From Chlorobaculum parvum NCIB 8327 (lineage in GTDB: Bacteria > Bacteroidota > Chlorobiia > Chlorobiales > Chlorobiaceae), in the NCBI RefSeq assembly GCF_000020505.1, contig NC_011027.1:914001-978000 (forward strand): 64,000 nt of DNA, written 5' to 3'. Positions 29,245-38,111 of the stretch are shown one piece after another. The notes under the pieces were generated by a model, which had not been told where the DNA came from, ran no database searches, and was given only the letters and a program-made list of their open reading frames with translations. The stretch's first letter is position 1; each line of letters starts with the position of its first letter. The translations under genes were made by a program, and so were the position numbers.

Positions 29245-31620
29245 ATGACCGGGCAAGCTTCATCAGGCGTTGAGCGTCTTGTTGCTGAAACGGACGCTCT
29301 GTTCGAACTTTCATCCAAAGAGTGGCTCCTGAGAAAAAAGGGGTTCAGGAAAGGTTCGAAGTCGATTCAGATCAACGAGACCTTGTTGACGGTCGGCAAC
29401 GGTTACCTCAACATCAGGGGCAGCCTCGAAGAGCTTCCGCCCGGTCACTGTGGCGGCATGTACCTGTCCGGGATTTACGACAAATCGGAAGCCGATGTCG
29501 AAGAGCTGGTCAAGTGCCCGATGTGGACCGACGTCTCGGTCTGGTATGAGGATGAAAAGTTCTGCCTCTCATGCAGCCGCGCGCTGGAGCATGAGCAGGT
29601 GCTCGACATGAAAAAAGGCATCCTGCACCGCCGCACCACCTTCAAAAATTCACACGGAAAAATTCTCACCCTCGAAACCTCGCGGCTCGTGTTCATGCAC
29701 GACGCTCATCGGGGCTACATGCGGGTGCGGATCACGCCGGTAAATTTTTCCGGGCAGATCAGGGTACTTTCGGGGCTGAACGGTGAGGTGTTCAATCGCG
29801 GATTTTTTCCGCACGAACAGTACAAGCACCTCCAGCTCGAAAAGATCGAGCGGGGCCGCAACTTCATGTACCTCGAAATGAAGACCCGCGAGCGCGGCAT
29901 CCGCATCGCCGAGGCCGCGTCGTGGAAGATGATGAACGGTCAGGAGCGGAGGCGCCGCTGGGAGCCGAGGATTTACGGTGAGAAGTTTACCAGCGAAATC
30001 ACCATCGACGCTTCGCAGGGGGAGTCCTACACCTTTGAAAAGCTCGCCGTCGTTATGACCAACCGCGATGTGCCGGTCGATCGTGCGAACAACATGATCC
30101 GGGAAGCGATCTGCAACCTCCGCTGCTACGTGCGTACCGGTGCGCCGGTCGAAATCAAACGGCATATCGATGTCTGGCGCAATCTGTGGAGTCGCGCCGA
30201 CGTTCGGATTGAAGGCGATGATGCCGCCCAGCAGGCGCTTCGCTACAACATCTACCAGCTGCTCATCAACGGCCCGTCAAAGCCCGGCCCTATCGGAGCG
30301 AAATTCCTCAGCTCGGAGGGTTACATGGGCCACGTGTTCTGGGACACCGAAATTTTCATTTTGCCCTTCTACATCCACAATTTTCCGTCGATGGCGCGCA
30401 ACATCTTGATGTACCGTTGCAACACCCTGCCCGGCGCGATCAGGAACGCCGAAAAGTCGGGTTACGATGGCGCGCGCTTCGCCTGGGAGTCGGCCACGAC
30501 CGGCGAGGATGTGACGCCCCGTTTTGCCTCCAAGCTCGAAAAAACCATCAGGCTGATCTATACCGGCGCCGAGGAGGATCATATCGTGTCCGACGTTATT
30601 TACGGCGTGGAGCGCTACTTCCGGGTGACTGGCGACGAGAGTTTCCTCTTGCATTGCGGTCTGGAGATGGTGTTCCTGACGGCGCGGTTCTGGGCGAGCC
30701 GGGTGACGAAGGTGGGCGAGCATTATGAAATTCACAAGGTGATCGGGCCGGATGAATTTCACGAGCACGTCAACAACAACGCCTACACCAACTGGCTGGT
30801 CAAGTGGCATCTGCGGCTGGCGACCATGCTTTTCAGGCACGTCGGCAAGACGGCTCCGGAGGCGTTGCGAGAGCTTGCCGGAAAGATTTCGCTTGCTGAT
30901 GATGAACCGGAACACTGGCTCGACATCAGCCGTCGCCTCAAGTTCACCCAGGATCCCGAGACAGGGCTGGTCGAGCAGTTCGACGGCTACTTCGACCTCA
31001 AAGATTATGTGATCGGCCATCCCGACCGCTTCGGTCATCCGGTGCTGCCTCCGGGCGTGAACTACCGGAATATCGGGCGCACCCGACTTATCAAACAGGC
31101 CGACGTGCTGCTCATGATGCTGCTCTTCCCGCACTGCTTCAGCGTCGAGGAAAAGAAGGTCAACTACGACTTTTACGAGCCGCGCACGGCGCACAAATCC
31201 TCCCTGAGCCACTGCACCTACGCCATGATGGGGCTGGCTGTTTCCGAGCGAGCCAACGCCTATCGCTATTTCATGAAAACTGCCCTGTTCGATCTCGAAA
31301 ACCTGCACAACAATACCGAACTTGGCATTCATGCGGCCTCGGTCGGCGGAAGCTGGCAGGCGGTCATCCACGGATTCGCGGGCCTGACGCTCAAGTCCGA
31401 CCGGATTGTGCTGACGCCGTGGCTGCCAAAAAAATGGAAGCGCCTGTCGTTCAGGGTGCGGTGGCGCGAACGCGATGTTCATCTCGATATCACTCACAGC
31501 GAGGTGTCGATAAGGATCGATGCTGTTTCGGATGTGACGCTGCCCTGCACGCTGTACGGCCAGAATTACAAGATCAGGACAAACAAGCCCTATACCCTTC
31601 AATACTGTCCGTCAAAATGA
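29245..31620 (+). CDS. glycoside hydrolase family 65 phosphorylase
   Basis: 791 residues from ATG 29245, chosen because GGGAGGA lies 5 bases upstream (the longer frame adds 29 residues). GH65 enzymes split alpha-linked glucose disaccharides such as maltose, trehalose or kojibiose, normally with phosphate. Features: ETLLTVGNGYLNIRGSLEE at the start of the N-terminal beta domain, GHVFWDTEIFILPFY in the alpha/alpha barrel, and the general acid E504 in VIGPDEFHEHVNNNAYTNW. HAASVGGSWQAVIHGFAGL is in the C-terminal part. Length is normal. A GT4 gene follows after 16 bases, so the two form an operon. The substrate linkage cannot be told. Confidence 0.92.
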   Translation: MTGQASSGVERLVAETDALFELSSKEWLLRKKGFRKGSKSIQINETLLTVGNGYLNIRGSLEELPPGHCGGMYLSGIYDKSEADVEELVKCPMWTDVSVWYEDEKFCLSCSRALEHEQVLDMKKGILHRRTTFKNSHGKILTLETSRLVFMHDAHRGYMRVRITPVNFSGQIRVLSGLNGEVFNRGFFPHEQYKHLQLEKIERGRNFMYLEMKTRERGIRIAEAASWKMMNGQERRRRWEPRIYGEKFTSEITIDASQGESYTFEKLAVVMTNRDVPVDRANNMIREAICNLRCYVRTGAPVEIKRHIDVWRNLWSRADVRIEGDDAAQQALRYNIYQLLINGPSKPGPIGAKFLSSEGYMGHVFWDTEIFILPFYIHNFPSMARNILMYRCNTLPGAIRNAEKSGYDGARFAWESATTGEDVTPRFASKLEKTIRLIYTGAEEDHIVSDVIYGVERYFRVTGDESFLLHCGLEMVFLTARFWASRVTKVGEHYEIHKVIGPDEFHEHVNNNAYTNWLVKWHLRLATMLFRHVGKTAPEALRELAGKISLADDEPEHWLDISRRLKFTQDPETGLVEQFDGYFDLKDYVIGHPDRFGHPVLPPGVNYRNIGRTRLIKQADVLLMMLLFPHCFSVEEKKVNYDFYEPRTAHKSSLSHCTYAMMGLAVSERANAYRYFMKTALFDLENLHNNTELGIHAASVGGSWQAVIHGFAGLTLKSDRIVLTPWLPKKWKRLSFRVRWRERDVHLDITHSEVSIRIDAVSDVTLPCTLYGQNYKIRTNKPYTLQYCPSK

Positions 31621-31636
31621 CGAGGAGACCGCTTCC

Positions 31637-32755
31637 ATGAAAAAGCTCAGAATTGCACAGATTTCTCCCCTGATCGAAAGCGTCCCGCCAAAGAAATATG
31701 GCGGCACGGAACGGGTGGTCTATTACCTGACCGAGGGGCTGGTTGAGCGTGGCCACGAGGTGACGCTCTTTGCATCCGGGGACTCCGTTACCAGCGCCCG
31801 CCTGATTGCGCCTGTGACACAAAGTCTCCGGCTCGGTCGCAAGATCCACTCGACCATCATCATGCACATGCTGATGCTCTCGAAGGTTTACGAAGAGATG
31901 GCGGGAGAGTTCGACATCATCCATTCGCATCTCGAATACCTCACTCTGCCTTATGCTACCCGCTTCCAGACTCCGACCGTGCTGACCATGCACGGACGGC
32001 TCGATGTTCCCGATTATGTCGATATTCTCAAGCGGTACGGCTCGATGGCCTGGGTTTCGATCAGTGACTCTCAGCGAGCGCCGGTGCCGGGCATTAACTG
32101 GGCGGGCACGGTCTATCACGGTTATCCGGAGGATCTTTTCGAGTTTAACCCCGATCCGGAAGATTACTTTCTCTACCTCGGTCGTTTTTCGGAGGAGAAG
32201 CGGCCCGATGAAGCGATCCGGCTGGCACGGGCGTGCAAAATTCACCTGAAGCTGGCCGCCAAGATCGACTCTGCCGACAAGGCCTATTTCAAGGCCAAGG
32301 TCGAGCCTCTTCTCGACAGCCCCTACATCGAGTACATCGGCGAGGTGAACGACCGCCGGAAAGGGGAGTTGCTCCGGAACGCCAAGGCGCTGCTCAACAC
32401 CATCGACTGGCCCGAGCCTTTCGGGCTGGTGATGATCGAGGCGCTCGCCTGCGGCACGCCGGTGATCGTGCGGCGGTGCGGCTCCAGCCCGGAGGTCATT
32501 ACCCACGGCGTCACCGGTTTTATCTGCGACAGCCAGCTCGATTTCATCAGGGCGATCCACAATATCGACTCGATTTCAAGGGCTGCATGCAGGCGCGAAT
32601 TCGAACAGCGCTTCACCTTGCGTCACATGGTTGAAAAATATGAAACGCTCTATCGGAACGTCATCGCTGCTCCCTCCGCGCGCTCTTCGGTTCCTTCGCC
32701 TCCGCTTATCCTGAACGCGACCCAAGCGATGAAAAGACGCCGAACGTTTTTGTAA
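31637..32755 (+). CDS. glycosyltransferase family 4
   Basis: 372 residues. GT-B fold, retaining glycosyltransferase: N-terminal KIAQISP-type start (LRIAQISPLIES), KYGGTERVVYYLTEGL, and FDIIHSHLEYLTLP. The C-terminal domain has LYLGRFSEEKRPDEAI and the EX7E motif EPFGLVMIE (E260, E268) followed by ACGTPVI. Starts 16 bases after the GH65 gene with a GAGGAGA site, so they are co-transcribed. Together they could make and recycle a small storage or compatible-solute saccharide; this is an inference. No transporter is in the cluster. Confidence 0.9.
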   Translation: MKKLRIAQISPLIESVPPKKYGGTERVVYYLTEGLVERGHEVTLFASGDSVTSARLIAPVTQSLRLGRKIHSTIIMHMLMLSKVYEEMAGEFDIIHSHLEYLTLPYATRFQTPTVLTMHGRLDVPDYVDILKRYGSMAWVSISDSQRAPVPGINWAGTVYHGYPEDLFEFNPDPEDYFLYLGRFSEEKRPDEAIRLARACKIHLKLAAKIDSADKAYFKAKVEPLLDSPYIEYIGEVNDRRKGELLRNAKALLNTIDWPEPFGLVMIEALACGTPVIVRRCGSSPEVITHGVTGFICDSQLDFIRAIHNIDSISRAACRREFEQRFTLRHMVEKYETLYRNVIAAPSARSSVPSPPLILNATQAMKRRRTFL

Positions 32756-32983
32756 CCTGTTGCTTGGGCTTTACTTGCCGTGGCGTTTTGGTTTGACGCA
32801 CCTCGGTGTTCTTTTCAAAATGAACCGCAGGCACAGCTCGACAGCCTTTCGTGCCGCTCGCTGGTGGACACCCAATTTTGATCTTGCAGGAACGGCTCGA
32901 AAGGTTATAATGATGGGTGAAGCACCGGCACGGCGGATGATTCCCACGCCGTCCGGCGATTGCAACCAGTCAGGAAAAGTGCC

Positions 32984-35900
32984 TTGGAGTTCGTTCATCT
33001 TCACACCCACACCCACTACTCGATGCAGAGCAGCCCGATCTTTCCGGGCGAGCTTTTCGCGGCCTGCAAGAAGCAGGGCATGACGACCGTCGCCGTGACC
33101 GATTACGGCGCAATGTTCAACATGCCCGAGCTGTTCGGCCAGGCGGCGAAGGCAGAGGTGAAGCTGATCATGGGCTCGGAGATCTATCTTGCGGGCACCG
33201 ACGCGCACGATACGGGCCGCCCGGCTACGCTCATCCTGCTCATCCGCAATGACATCGGCTATCGCAACATGTGCGTCATCCTGTCGCGGGCGGCGAGGGA
33301 TGGTTTTTCAAACGGCTTGCCGCATGTGGATCGTTCAGTCCTCAAAGAGTGCAGTGAAGGGTTGACCTGCCTGTCGGCGGCTCATTCCGGGCAAATCGGC
33401 CGCACGCTGCTTGCGGGCAACGAAGCAGAAGCTGCGAAGCTGGCGGAGCAGTACCGTTCGCTTTTTGGCGAGCATTTCTACCTCGAACTTCAGAAGCACG
33501 GTGTGCCCTACGAGGAGCTGCTCGTGCCTGCCACGATCCGTCTTGCCGAACAGCTCGGCATTCCGCTGGTCGCGACCAACAATGTGCACTATCTCGATCG
33601 GCGCGACTCCGGTTGCTATCGGGCGATGATTGCCAACCGCACCAAGGAGCGGCTGAACAGCCAGAACCTGCAATGCCTGCCGGGCCACGAGAACTACTTC
33701 AAGTCGGCCTCGGAGATGTCCGCGCTCTTCGACAACTCGCACGACGAACTCAGCAACACTGTGAAGATCGCCGAGGCGTGCTCCTACAAGTTCGTCGATC
33801 AGGATCCGCATCTACCTAAGTTCCCGCTGCCGGAGGGCTTCGACAGCGAGAAGGGGTATCTGCGCCACCTGACCTGGGAGGGGGCGCGCAACAAGTACGG
33901 CGTGGAGGACGGTGCAATTCCGGAGGAGGTGAAGGAGCGCATCGAGCTGGAGCTTGGCGTCATCGAGAAGATGGGTTACAGCGCCTACTTCCTGATCGTC
34001 AGTGACCTTATCGCCGCTTCGCGCGAGATGGGCTACTCGGTCGGCCCCGGACGCGGCTCGGCGGCGGGCAGCATCATCGCCTACCTGACCGGCATCACCC
34101 GGATCGATCCGCTGAAGTACAAGCTGCTGTTCGAGCGCTTCCTGAATCCGGAGCGTATTTCGATGCCCGATATCGACATCGATTTTACACCGGTCGGCAA
34201 GCAGAAGGTTCTCGATTACACCGTGCAGAAGTACGGTGCGGAGAGCGTGGCGAAGGTGGTGGCTATCGGTACGCTCGGCGCGAAGGCGGCAATCCGCGAT
34301 GCAGGGCGCGTGCTCGATGTGCCGCTCAAGGCAGTCGATCAGCTCGCCAAGCTGGTGCCCTCCAAACCGGGGACATCGCTCAAAGACGCTTTCAAGGAGG
34401 TCAAAGAGCTGAAACGGCTTGTCGATAGCGATCCGCAATACCAGCAGCTCATGCAGTACGCGCGGGCGATGGAAGGGCGTGCACGCAACGTCTCGATGCA
34501 CGCGGGCGCGGTGGTCATCACCGATGGCGCGCTCGAAGAGCAGGTGCCGCTTTACGTCTCCAACAAGATCGAGACCGAGGAGCGCAAATACGCCGACGAG
34601 TTCGACCAGAATGACATCGACGGTACGAAGGCTGAAAGCAGCGACGAGAAGCAGGTCGTCACCCAGTTCGACAAGAACTGCATCGAGCAGGCGGGTCTGC
34701 TGAAAATCGACTACCTCGGCCTCGAAACCCTCGCCGTGATCGACGAAACCCTGCGGCTCATCAAGAAGCGGCACGGCATCGACATCGAACTCGAAAAGGT
34801 GCCGATGGACGACCGCCAGACCTTCCGCATCTTCCAGGAGGGCAAGATGGCCGGCATCTTCCAGTTTGAATCCTCCGGCATGCAGAGCTACATGACGCGG
34901 CTCCAGCCAACGACTATCGGCGACATCATCGCTATGAGCGCGCTTTACCGACCCGGCGCTCTGAACGCCGTCATCGACGAGCACCGCAACGCGGTCGATC
35001 TGTTTGTTGACCGCAAGCACGGGCGCGAGGAGATCGACTACATGCACCCGATGCTTGAGGAGATTCTCAAGGAGACCTACGGCGTCATCGTCTATCAGGA
35101 ACAGGTGATGCAGATTTCGCAGGTGATGGGCCGCTTCTCGCTCGGCAAGGCGGACAACCTGCGCAAGGCGATGGGCAAGAAGAATCCGGCGCTGATGCAG
35201 AAGTTCAAGGAGGAGTTCGTGCAGGGTGCCGTCAGCATCGATGTCAACGAGGCTCTGGCAACGCGCATCTTCGACCTGATGGCCGAGTTCGCGGGTTATG
35301 GTTTCAACAAGAGCCACTCGGCGGCATACGGCGTGCTGGCCTACTGGACGGGCTACCTGAAGGCGCACTACACCATCGAGTTCGTCACGGCGATCCTGAA
35401 CAGCGAGATTGGCGACACCGAGCGCATGAAGCACCTGACCGACGAGGCCAAAGGGTTCGGTATCTTCACCCTGCCGCCCTCGATCAACCAGAGCGATGCG
35501 CTCTTCTCGGTTGACGAGCACAAGGGCAAGCCCTGCATCCGCGTCGGCTTGTCGGCTATCAAGCAGGTTGGTAATGGGGCAAGGGCTGTTGTTGCGGCTC
35601 GTCTGCGCCGTGACGGCAAGCCGTTCGCCAATCTGTTTGATCTGACTGCTTCGGTCGATCTGCGAGCTATGAACCGCAAGGCGCTCGAATGCCTCATTCA
35701 GGCCGGAGCGCTCGACGAGATCGATCCCAACCGCGGCAAGCTGCTGGCAAACGTGGACAAGGCCATCAAGTTCGGGCAGATTCAGAACAAAGCGGTCACG
35801 CTGGGCCAGGGCGGCTTTTTCAACGACGACTTCAGCAACGAACAGGCCGGAATCTACTACCCGGAGCTGGACAACGGCGAGCCCATGCCGGAGAGCGAAA

Positions 35901-36532
35901 AGCTCCAGCACGAAAAGCGGCTTGTCGGTTTCTACCTCAGCCACCACCCGCTTGATCGTTACCGGCGTGACTGGGAGGCCTTTGCCAACCTCACGCTCGA
36001 CATGCGCGAGGTGACCCCCTCGAAGCTCTACAAGACGATCGGAGTGATCGTTTCGGTCAAGCCCTATCAGGATCGTAAGGGCAAACAGATGCTGTTTGGC
36101 GTGCTCGAAGACTTCACCGGCAAGGCTGATTTTACCGTGTTTGCAAGCGTTTACGAGCAGTATCGCCACATGCTTCAGCCCGACGAAGCGGTGATGCTTA
36201 GCGCTGAGGCTGAAGCGCGGGACGGCAGCCTGAAGCTGCTGGTTCGCGAGGTCGCACCGCTCAAAAAGGTGCGTTCCGCCCTGATCAAAAAGGTGATGTT
36301 GCGCATCGATGCCGACGATCCCTCGCAGCTCGAAAAGCTCAAAGAAGTACGCGAGCTGTTCGAGAAGCACAAGGGGGAAACACCGGTCGATTTCGAGCTT
36401 CGGGCCACAGTAGGAGCGAAAATCGAAATGCTGAAGGTTTTTGCGCGTAACACGCCGATTGAGCCCGATGACGAGACACTCAACCAGCTCGAAGAGATTC
36501 TCGGGCCAGATAATGTGAAAATAACCGGATAG
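32984..36532 (+). CDS. dnaE: DNA polymerase III alpha subunit
   Basis: 1182 residues from TTG 32984 (AGGAAAAG 5 bases upstream); TTG 32960 would add eight residues. Replicative polymerase. N-terminal PHP domain (FVHLHTHTHYSM, then VAVTDYGAMF), palm with PGRGSAAGSIIAYLTGI and the catalytic PDIDIDF (395-401), fingers with MHPMLEEILKETYGVIVYQEQVMQ and the FNKSHSAAYG loop. After the helix-hairpin-helix region comes an OB domain near 1010-1090 (KTIGVIVSVKPYQDRKGKQM) and a tau-binding-like tail. No exonuclease insertion, so it is DnaE1 rather than PolC. No ATG is available for the start, which is unusual for such a central gene. Confidence 0.94.
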   Translation: MEFVHLHTHTHYSMQSSPIFPGELFAACKKQGMTTVAVTDYGAMFNMPELFGQAAKAEVKLIMGSEIYLAGTDAHDTGRPATLILLIRNDIGYRNMCVILSRAARDGFSNGLPHVDRSVLKECSEGLTCLSAAHSGQIGRTLLAGNEAEAAKLAEQYRSLFGEHFYLELQKHGVPYEELLVPATIRLAEQLGIPLVATNNVHYLDRRDSGCYRAMIANRTKERLNSQNLQCLPGHENYFKSASEMSALFDNSHDELSNTVKIAEACSYKFVDQDPHLPKFPLPEGFDSEKGYLRHLTWEGARNKYGVEDGAIPEEVKERIELELGVIEKMGYSAYFLIVSDLIAASREMGYSVGPGRGSAAGSIIAYLTGITRIDPLKYKLLFERFLNPERISMPDIDIDFTPVGKQKVLDYTVQKYGAESVAKVVAIGTLGAKAAIRDAGRVLDVPLKAVDQLAKLVPSKPGTSLKDAFKEVKELKRLVDSDPQYQQLMQYARAMEGRARNVSMHAGAVVITDGALEEQVPLYVSNKIETEERKYADEFDQNDIDGTKAESSDEKQVVTQFDKNCIEQAGLLKIDYLGLETLAVIDETLRLIKKRHGIDIELEKVPMDDRQTFRIFQEGKMAGIFQFESSGMQSYMTRLQPTTIGDIIAMSALYRPGALNAVIDEHRNAVDLFVDRKHGREEIDYMHPMLEEILKETYGVIVYQEQVMQISQVMGRFSLGKADNLRKAMGKKNPALMQKFKEEFVQGAVSIDVNEALATRIFDLMAEFAGYGFNKSHSAAYGVLAYWTGYLKAHYTIEFVTAILNSEIGDTERMKHLTDEAKGFGIFTLPPSINQSDALFSVDEHKGKPCIRVGLSAIKQVGNGARAVVAARLRRDGKPFANLFDLTASVDLRAMNRKALECLIQAGALDEIDPNRGKLLANVDKAIKFGQIQNKAVTLGQGGFFNDDFSNEQAGIYYPELDNGEPMPESEKLQHEKRLVGFYLSHHPLDRYRRDWEAFANLTLDMREVTPSKLYKTIGVIVSVKPYQDRKGKQMLFGVLEDFTGKADFTVFASVYEQYRHMLQPDEAVMLSAEAEARDGSLKLLVREVAPLKKVRSALIKKVMLRIDADDPSQLEKLKEVRELFEKHKGETPVDFELRATVGAKIEMLKVFARNTPIEPDDETLNQLEEILGPDNVKITG

Positions 36533-36631
36533 AATTTCAGCACTTGTTGCCAAGTTCTGATTTATTCAGTTATATTGGCATAGAGTAACAGTGTTTCTCT
36601 TATCAATTGTTAACCCTTATCGTTAGATCTT

Positions 36632-36961
36632 ATGAGCGGAAAATATTTTGTGGCTACTGATCAGAATTTCCAGTCTGATATCATCAACTCTGATAAAGTG
36701 GCTCTCGTTGATTTCTGGGCTTCCTGGTGTGGCCCGTGCATGATGCTCGGCCCGGTTATCGAAGAGCTTGCCGGTGATTACGAAGGCAAGGCCGTCATCG
36801 CCAAACTCAACGTCGATGAGAACCCCAACACGGCAGCACAGTTCGGTATTCGCAGCATTCCTACCATGCTGATCTTCAAAGGCGGACAGGTTGTTGACCA
36901 GATGGTCGGCGCTCTTCCCAAGAACATGATCGCAAAGAAGATCGACGAGTACCTCGCCTGA
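36632..36961 (+). CDS. trxA: thioredoxin
   Basis: 109 residues, the classic single thioredoxin domain with the redox pair C33/C36 in FWASWCGPCMMLGP, the cis-proline segment IRSIPTMLIFKGG and the C-terminal helix KNMIAKKIDEYLA. Cytoplasmic thiol reductant for enzymes such as ribonucleotide reductase. TrxB is encoded 92 bases downstream on the same strand, with a hairpin between them that may partly stop transcription and give more TrxA than TrxB. Confidence 0.97.
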   Translation: MSGKYFVATDQNFQSDIINSDKVALVDFWASWCGPCMMLGPVIEELAGDYEGKAVIAKLNVDENPNTAAQFGIRSIPTMLIFKGGQVVDQMVGALPKNMIAKKIDEYLA

Positions 36962-36983
36962 TTTTCCTTCCGTTTTTTTCTTC

Positions 36984-37012
36984 AACTATCCCGGCTTCAT
37001 GCCGGGATAGTT
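36984..37012 (+). terminator. hairpin between trxA and trxB
   Basis: AACTATCCCGGC (36984-36995) pairs perfectly with GCCGGGATAGTT (37001-37012), loop TTCAT. The following bases (ATATCTAA) are not a T-run, so it is more likely a partial terminator or RNA-stabilising stem. Confidence 0.7.
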
Positions 37013-37053
37013 ATATCTAAGCATACCCCAACACATCTTCCCGGAGATCAACG

Positions 37054-37989
37054 ATGGATAAAGACATCAGGGACGTCGTCATCATCGGAACCGGCCCTGC
37101 CGGATACACTGCGGCCATTTATACCGGAAGAGCCAACCTCAAGCCGCTGGTTATCGAAGGCCACCAGCCCGGCGGTCAGCTCATGATTACCACCGACATC
37201 GAGAACTTTCCCGGTTTCCCGGAAGGCATTCCCGGTCCGGAGTTGATGGGCAGAATGCGTGAGCAGGCTGCGCGCTTCGGTGTCGAATTCAAGTTCGGCA
37301 GTGTTACCGAGGCCGATGTTTCGCGCAGTCCGTTCAGCCTTACGCTCGATGACGGCAGCGAAATTCTTGCCAGGACGATCATCATCGCGACCGGTGCCAA
37401 CGCCAAGTGGCTCGGCATCGAGTCCGAAGAGACCTACCGCGGACGCGGCGTATCGGCCTGCGCGACCTGTGACGGCTTTTTCTTCCGCAACTGCCGCGTG
37501 TTCGTTGTCGGTGGCGGCGATACGGCGATGGAAGAGGCGCTCTACCTGACCAAGTTCGCTTCGGAAGTGGTACTGGTGCATCGCCGCGAAGAGTTCCGTG
37601 CTTCCAAGATCATGAGCCTTCGCGCCAGTAAGAACGAGAAGATCACCACCATGCTCAACGAGGTGGTCGATGAAATTCTCGGTGACGGCATGAAGGTGAC
37701 CGGCATTCGTCTCAAGAACGTCAAGACCGGCGAACTGACCGAGCACGCCTGCGACGGCGTTTTTGTCGCCATCGGCCACGAGCCGAACGCAAAGCTCTTC
37801 CAAGGCCAGCTCGACATGGACGATTACGGTTATATCCTGACCAAACCGCACTCGACTGAAACCAGCGTCAAGGGTGTCTTCGCCTGTGGCGACGTGCAGG
37901 ACTTCACCTATCGCCAGGCGGTGACGGCTGTCGGCACCGGTTGCATGTCGGCGATCGAAGCCGAGCGTTTCCTGGAGTCGATCAGGTAA
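37054..37989 (+). CDS. trxB: thioredoxin reductase
   Basis: 311 residues, the low-molecular-weight type. Reduces thioredoxin with electrons from NADPH. FAD-binding VVIIGTGPAGYTAAIYTGRA at the N-terminus, redox-active CATCDG (C136/C139), NAD(P)-binding FVVGGGDTAMEEALYL and the second FAD motif GVFACGDVQDFTYRQAVTA. HRREEF follows the nucleotide site, in keeping with NADPH use. GGAG ribosome site 8 bases before the ATG. A terminator follows. Confidence 0.96.
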   Translation: MDKDIRDVVIIGTGPAGYTAAIYTGRANLKPLVIEGHQPGGQLMITTDIENFPGFPEGIPGPELMGRMREQAARFGVEFKFGSVTEADVSRSPFSLTLDDGSEILARTIIIATGANAKWLGIESEETYRGRGVSACATCDGFFFRNCRVFVVGGGDTAMEEALYLTKFASEVVLVHRREEFRASKIMSLRASKNEKITTMLNEVVDEILGDGMKVTGIRLKNVKTGELTEHACDGVFVAIGHEPNAKLFQGQLDMDDYGYILTKPHSTETSVKGVFACGDVQDFTYRQAVTAVGTGCMSAIEAERFLESIR

Positions 37990-38011
37990 CGGTCAAACTT
38001 GCTGCTTTTTG

Positions 38012-38048
38012 AAAGGCACCGGGGCTGTTGAGGTTCTGGTGCCTTTTT
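38012..38048 (+). terminator. rho-independent terminator after trxB
   Basis: AAAGGCACC (38012-38020) pairs with GGTGCCTTT (38038-38046), loop of 17 bases with internal GC pairing, and a TTTTT run overlapping the right arm. Confidence 0.85.
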
Positions 38049-38071
38049 GCGTTGGGGTGGAATGGACGAGA

Positions 38072-38098
38072 AGGGCAACCGCAAGGGTTGCCCCCTAC
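38072..38098. repeat. dispersed GC-rich palindromic repeat, copy 5
   Basis: AGGGCAACC, GCAAGG-type spacer, then GGTTGCCCCCTAC. Same CCCCTAC edge as the other copies; lies at the 3' end of the TrpD-like gene, between convergent transcripts. Confidence 0.6.
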
Positions 38099-38111
38099 AA
38101 GTACAGGTCAT

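Noticed and set aside
33812-36553. 913-codon minus-strand frame opposite dnaE
   Set aside because: Shadow of dnaE; no motif, start or ribosome site, and similar shadows occur opposite pycB and the fumarase.
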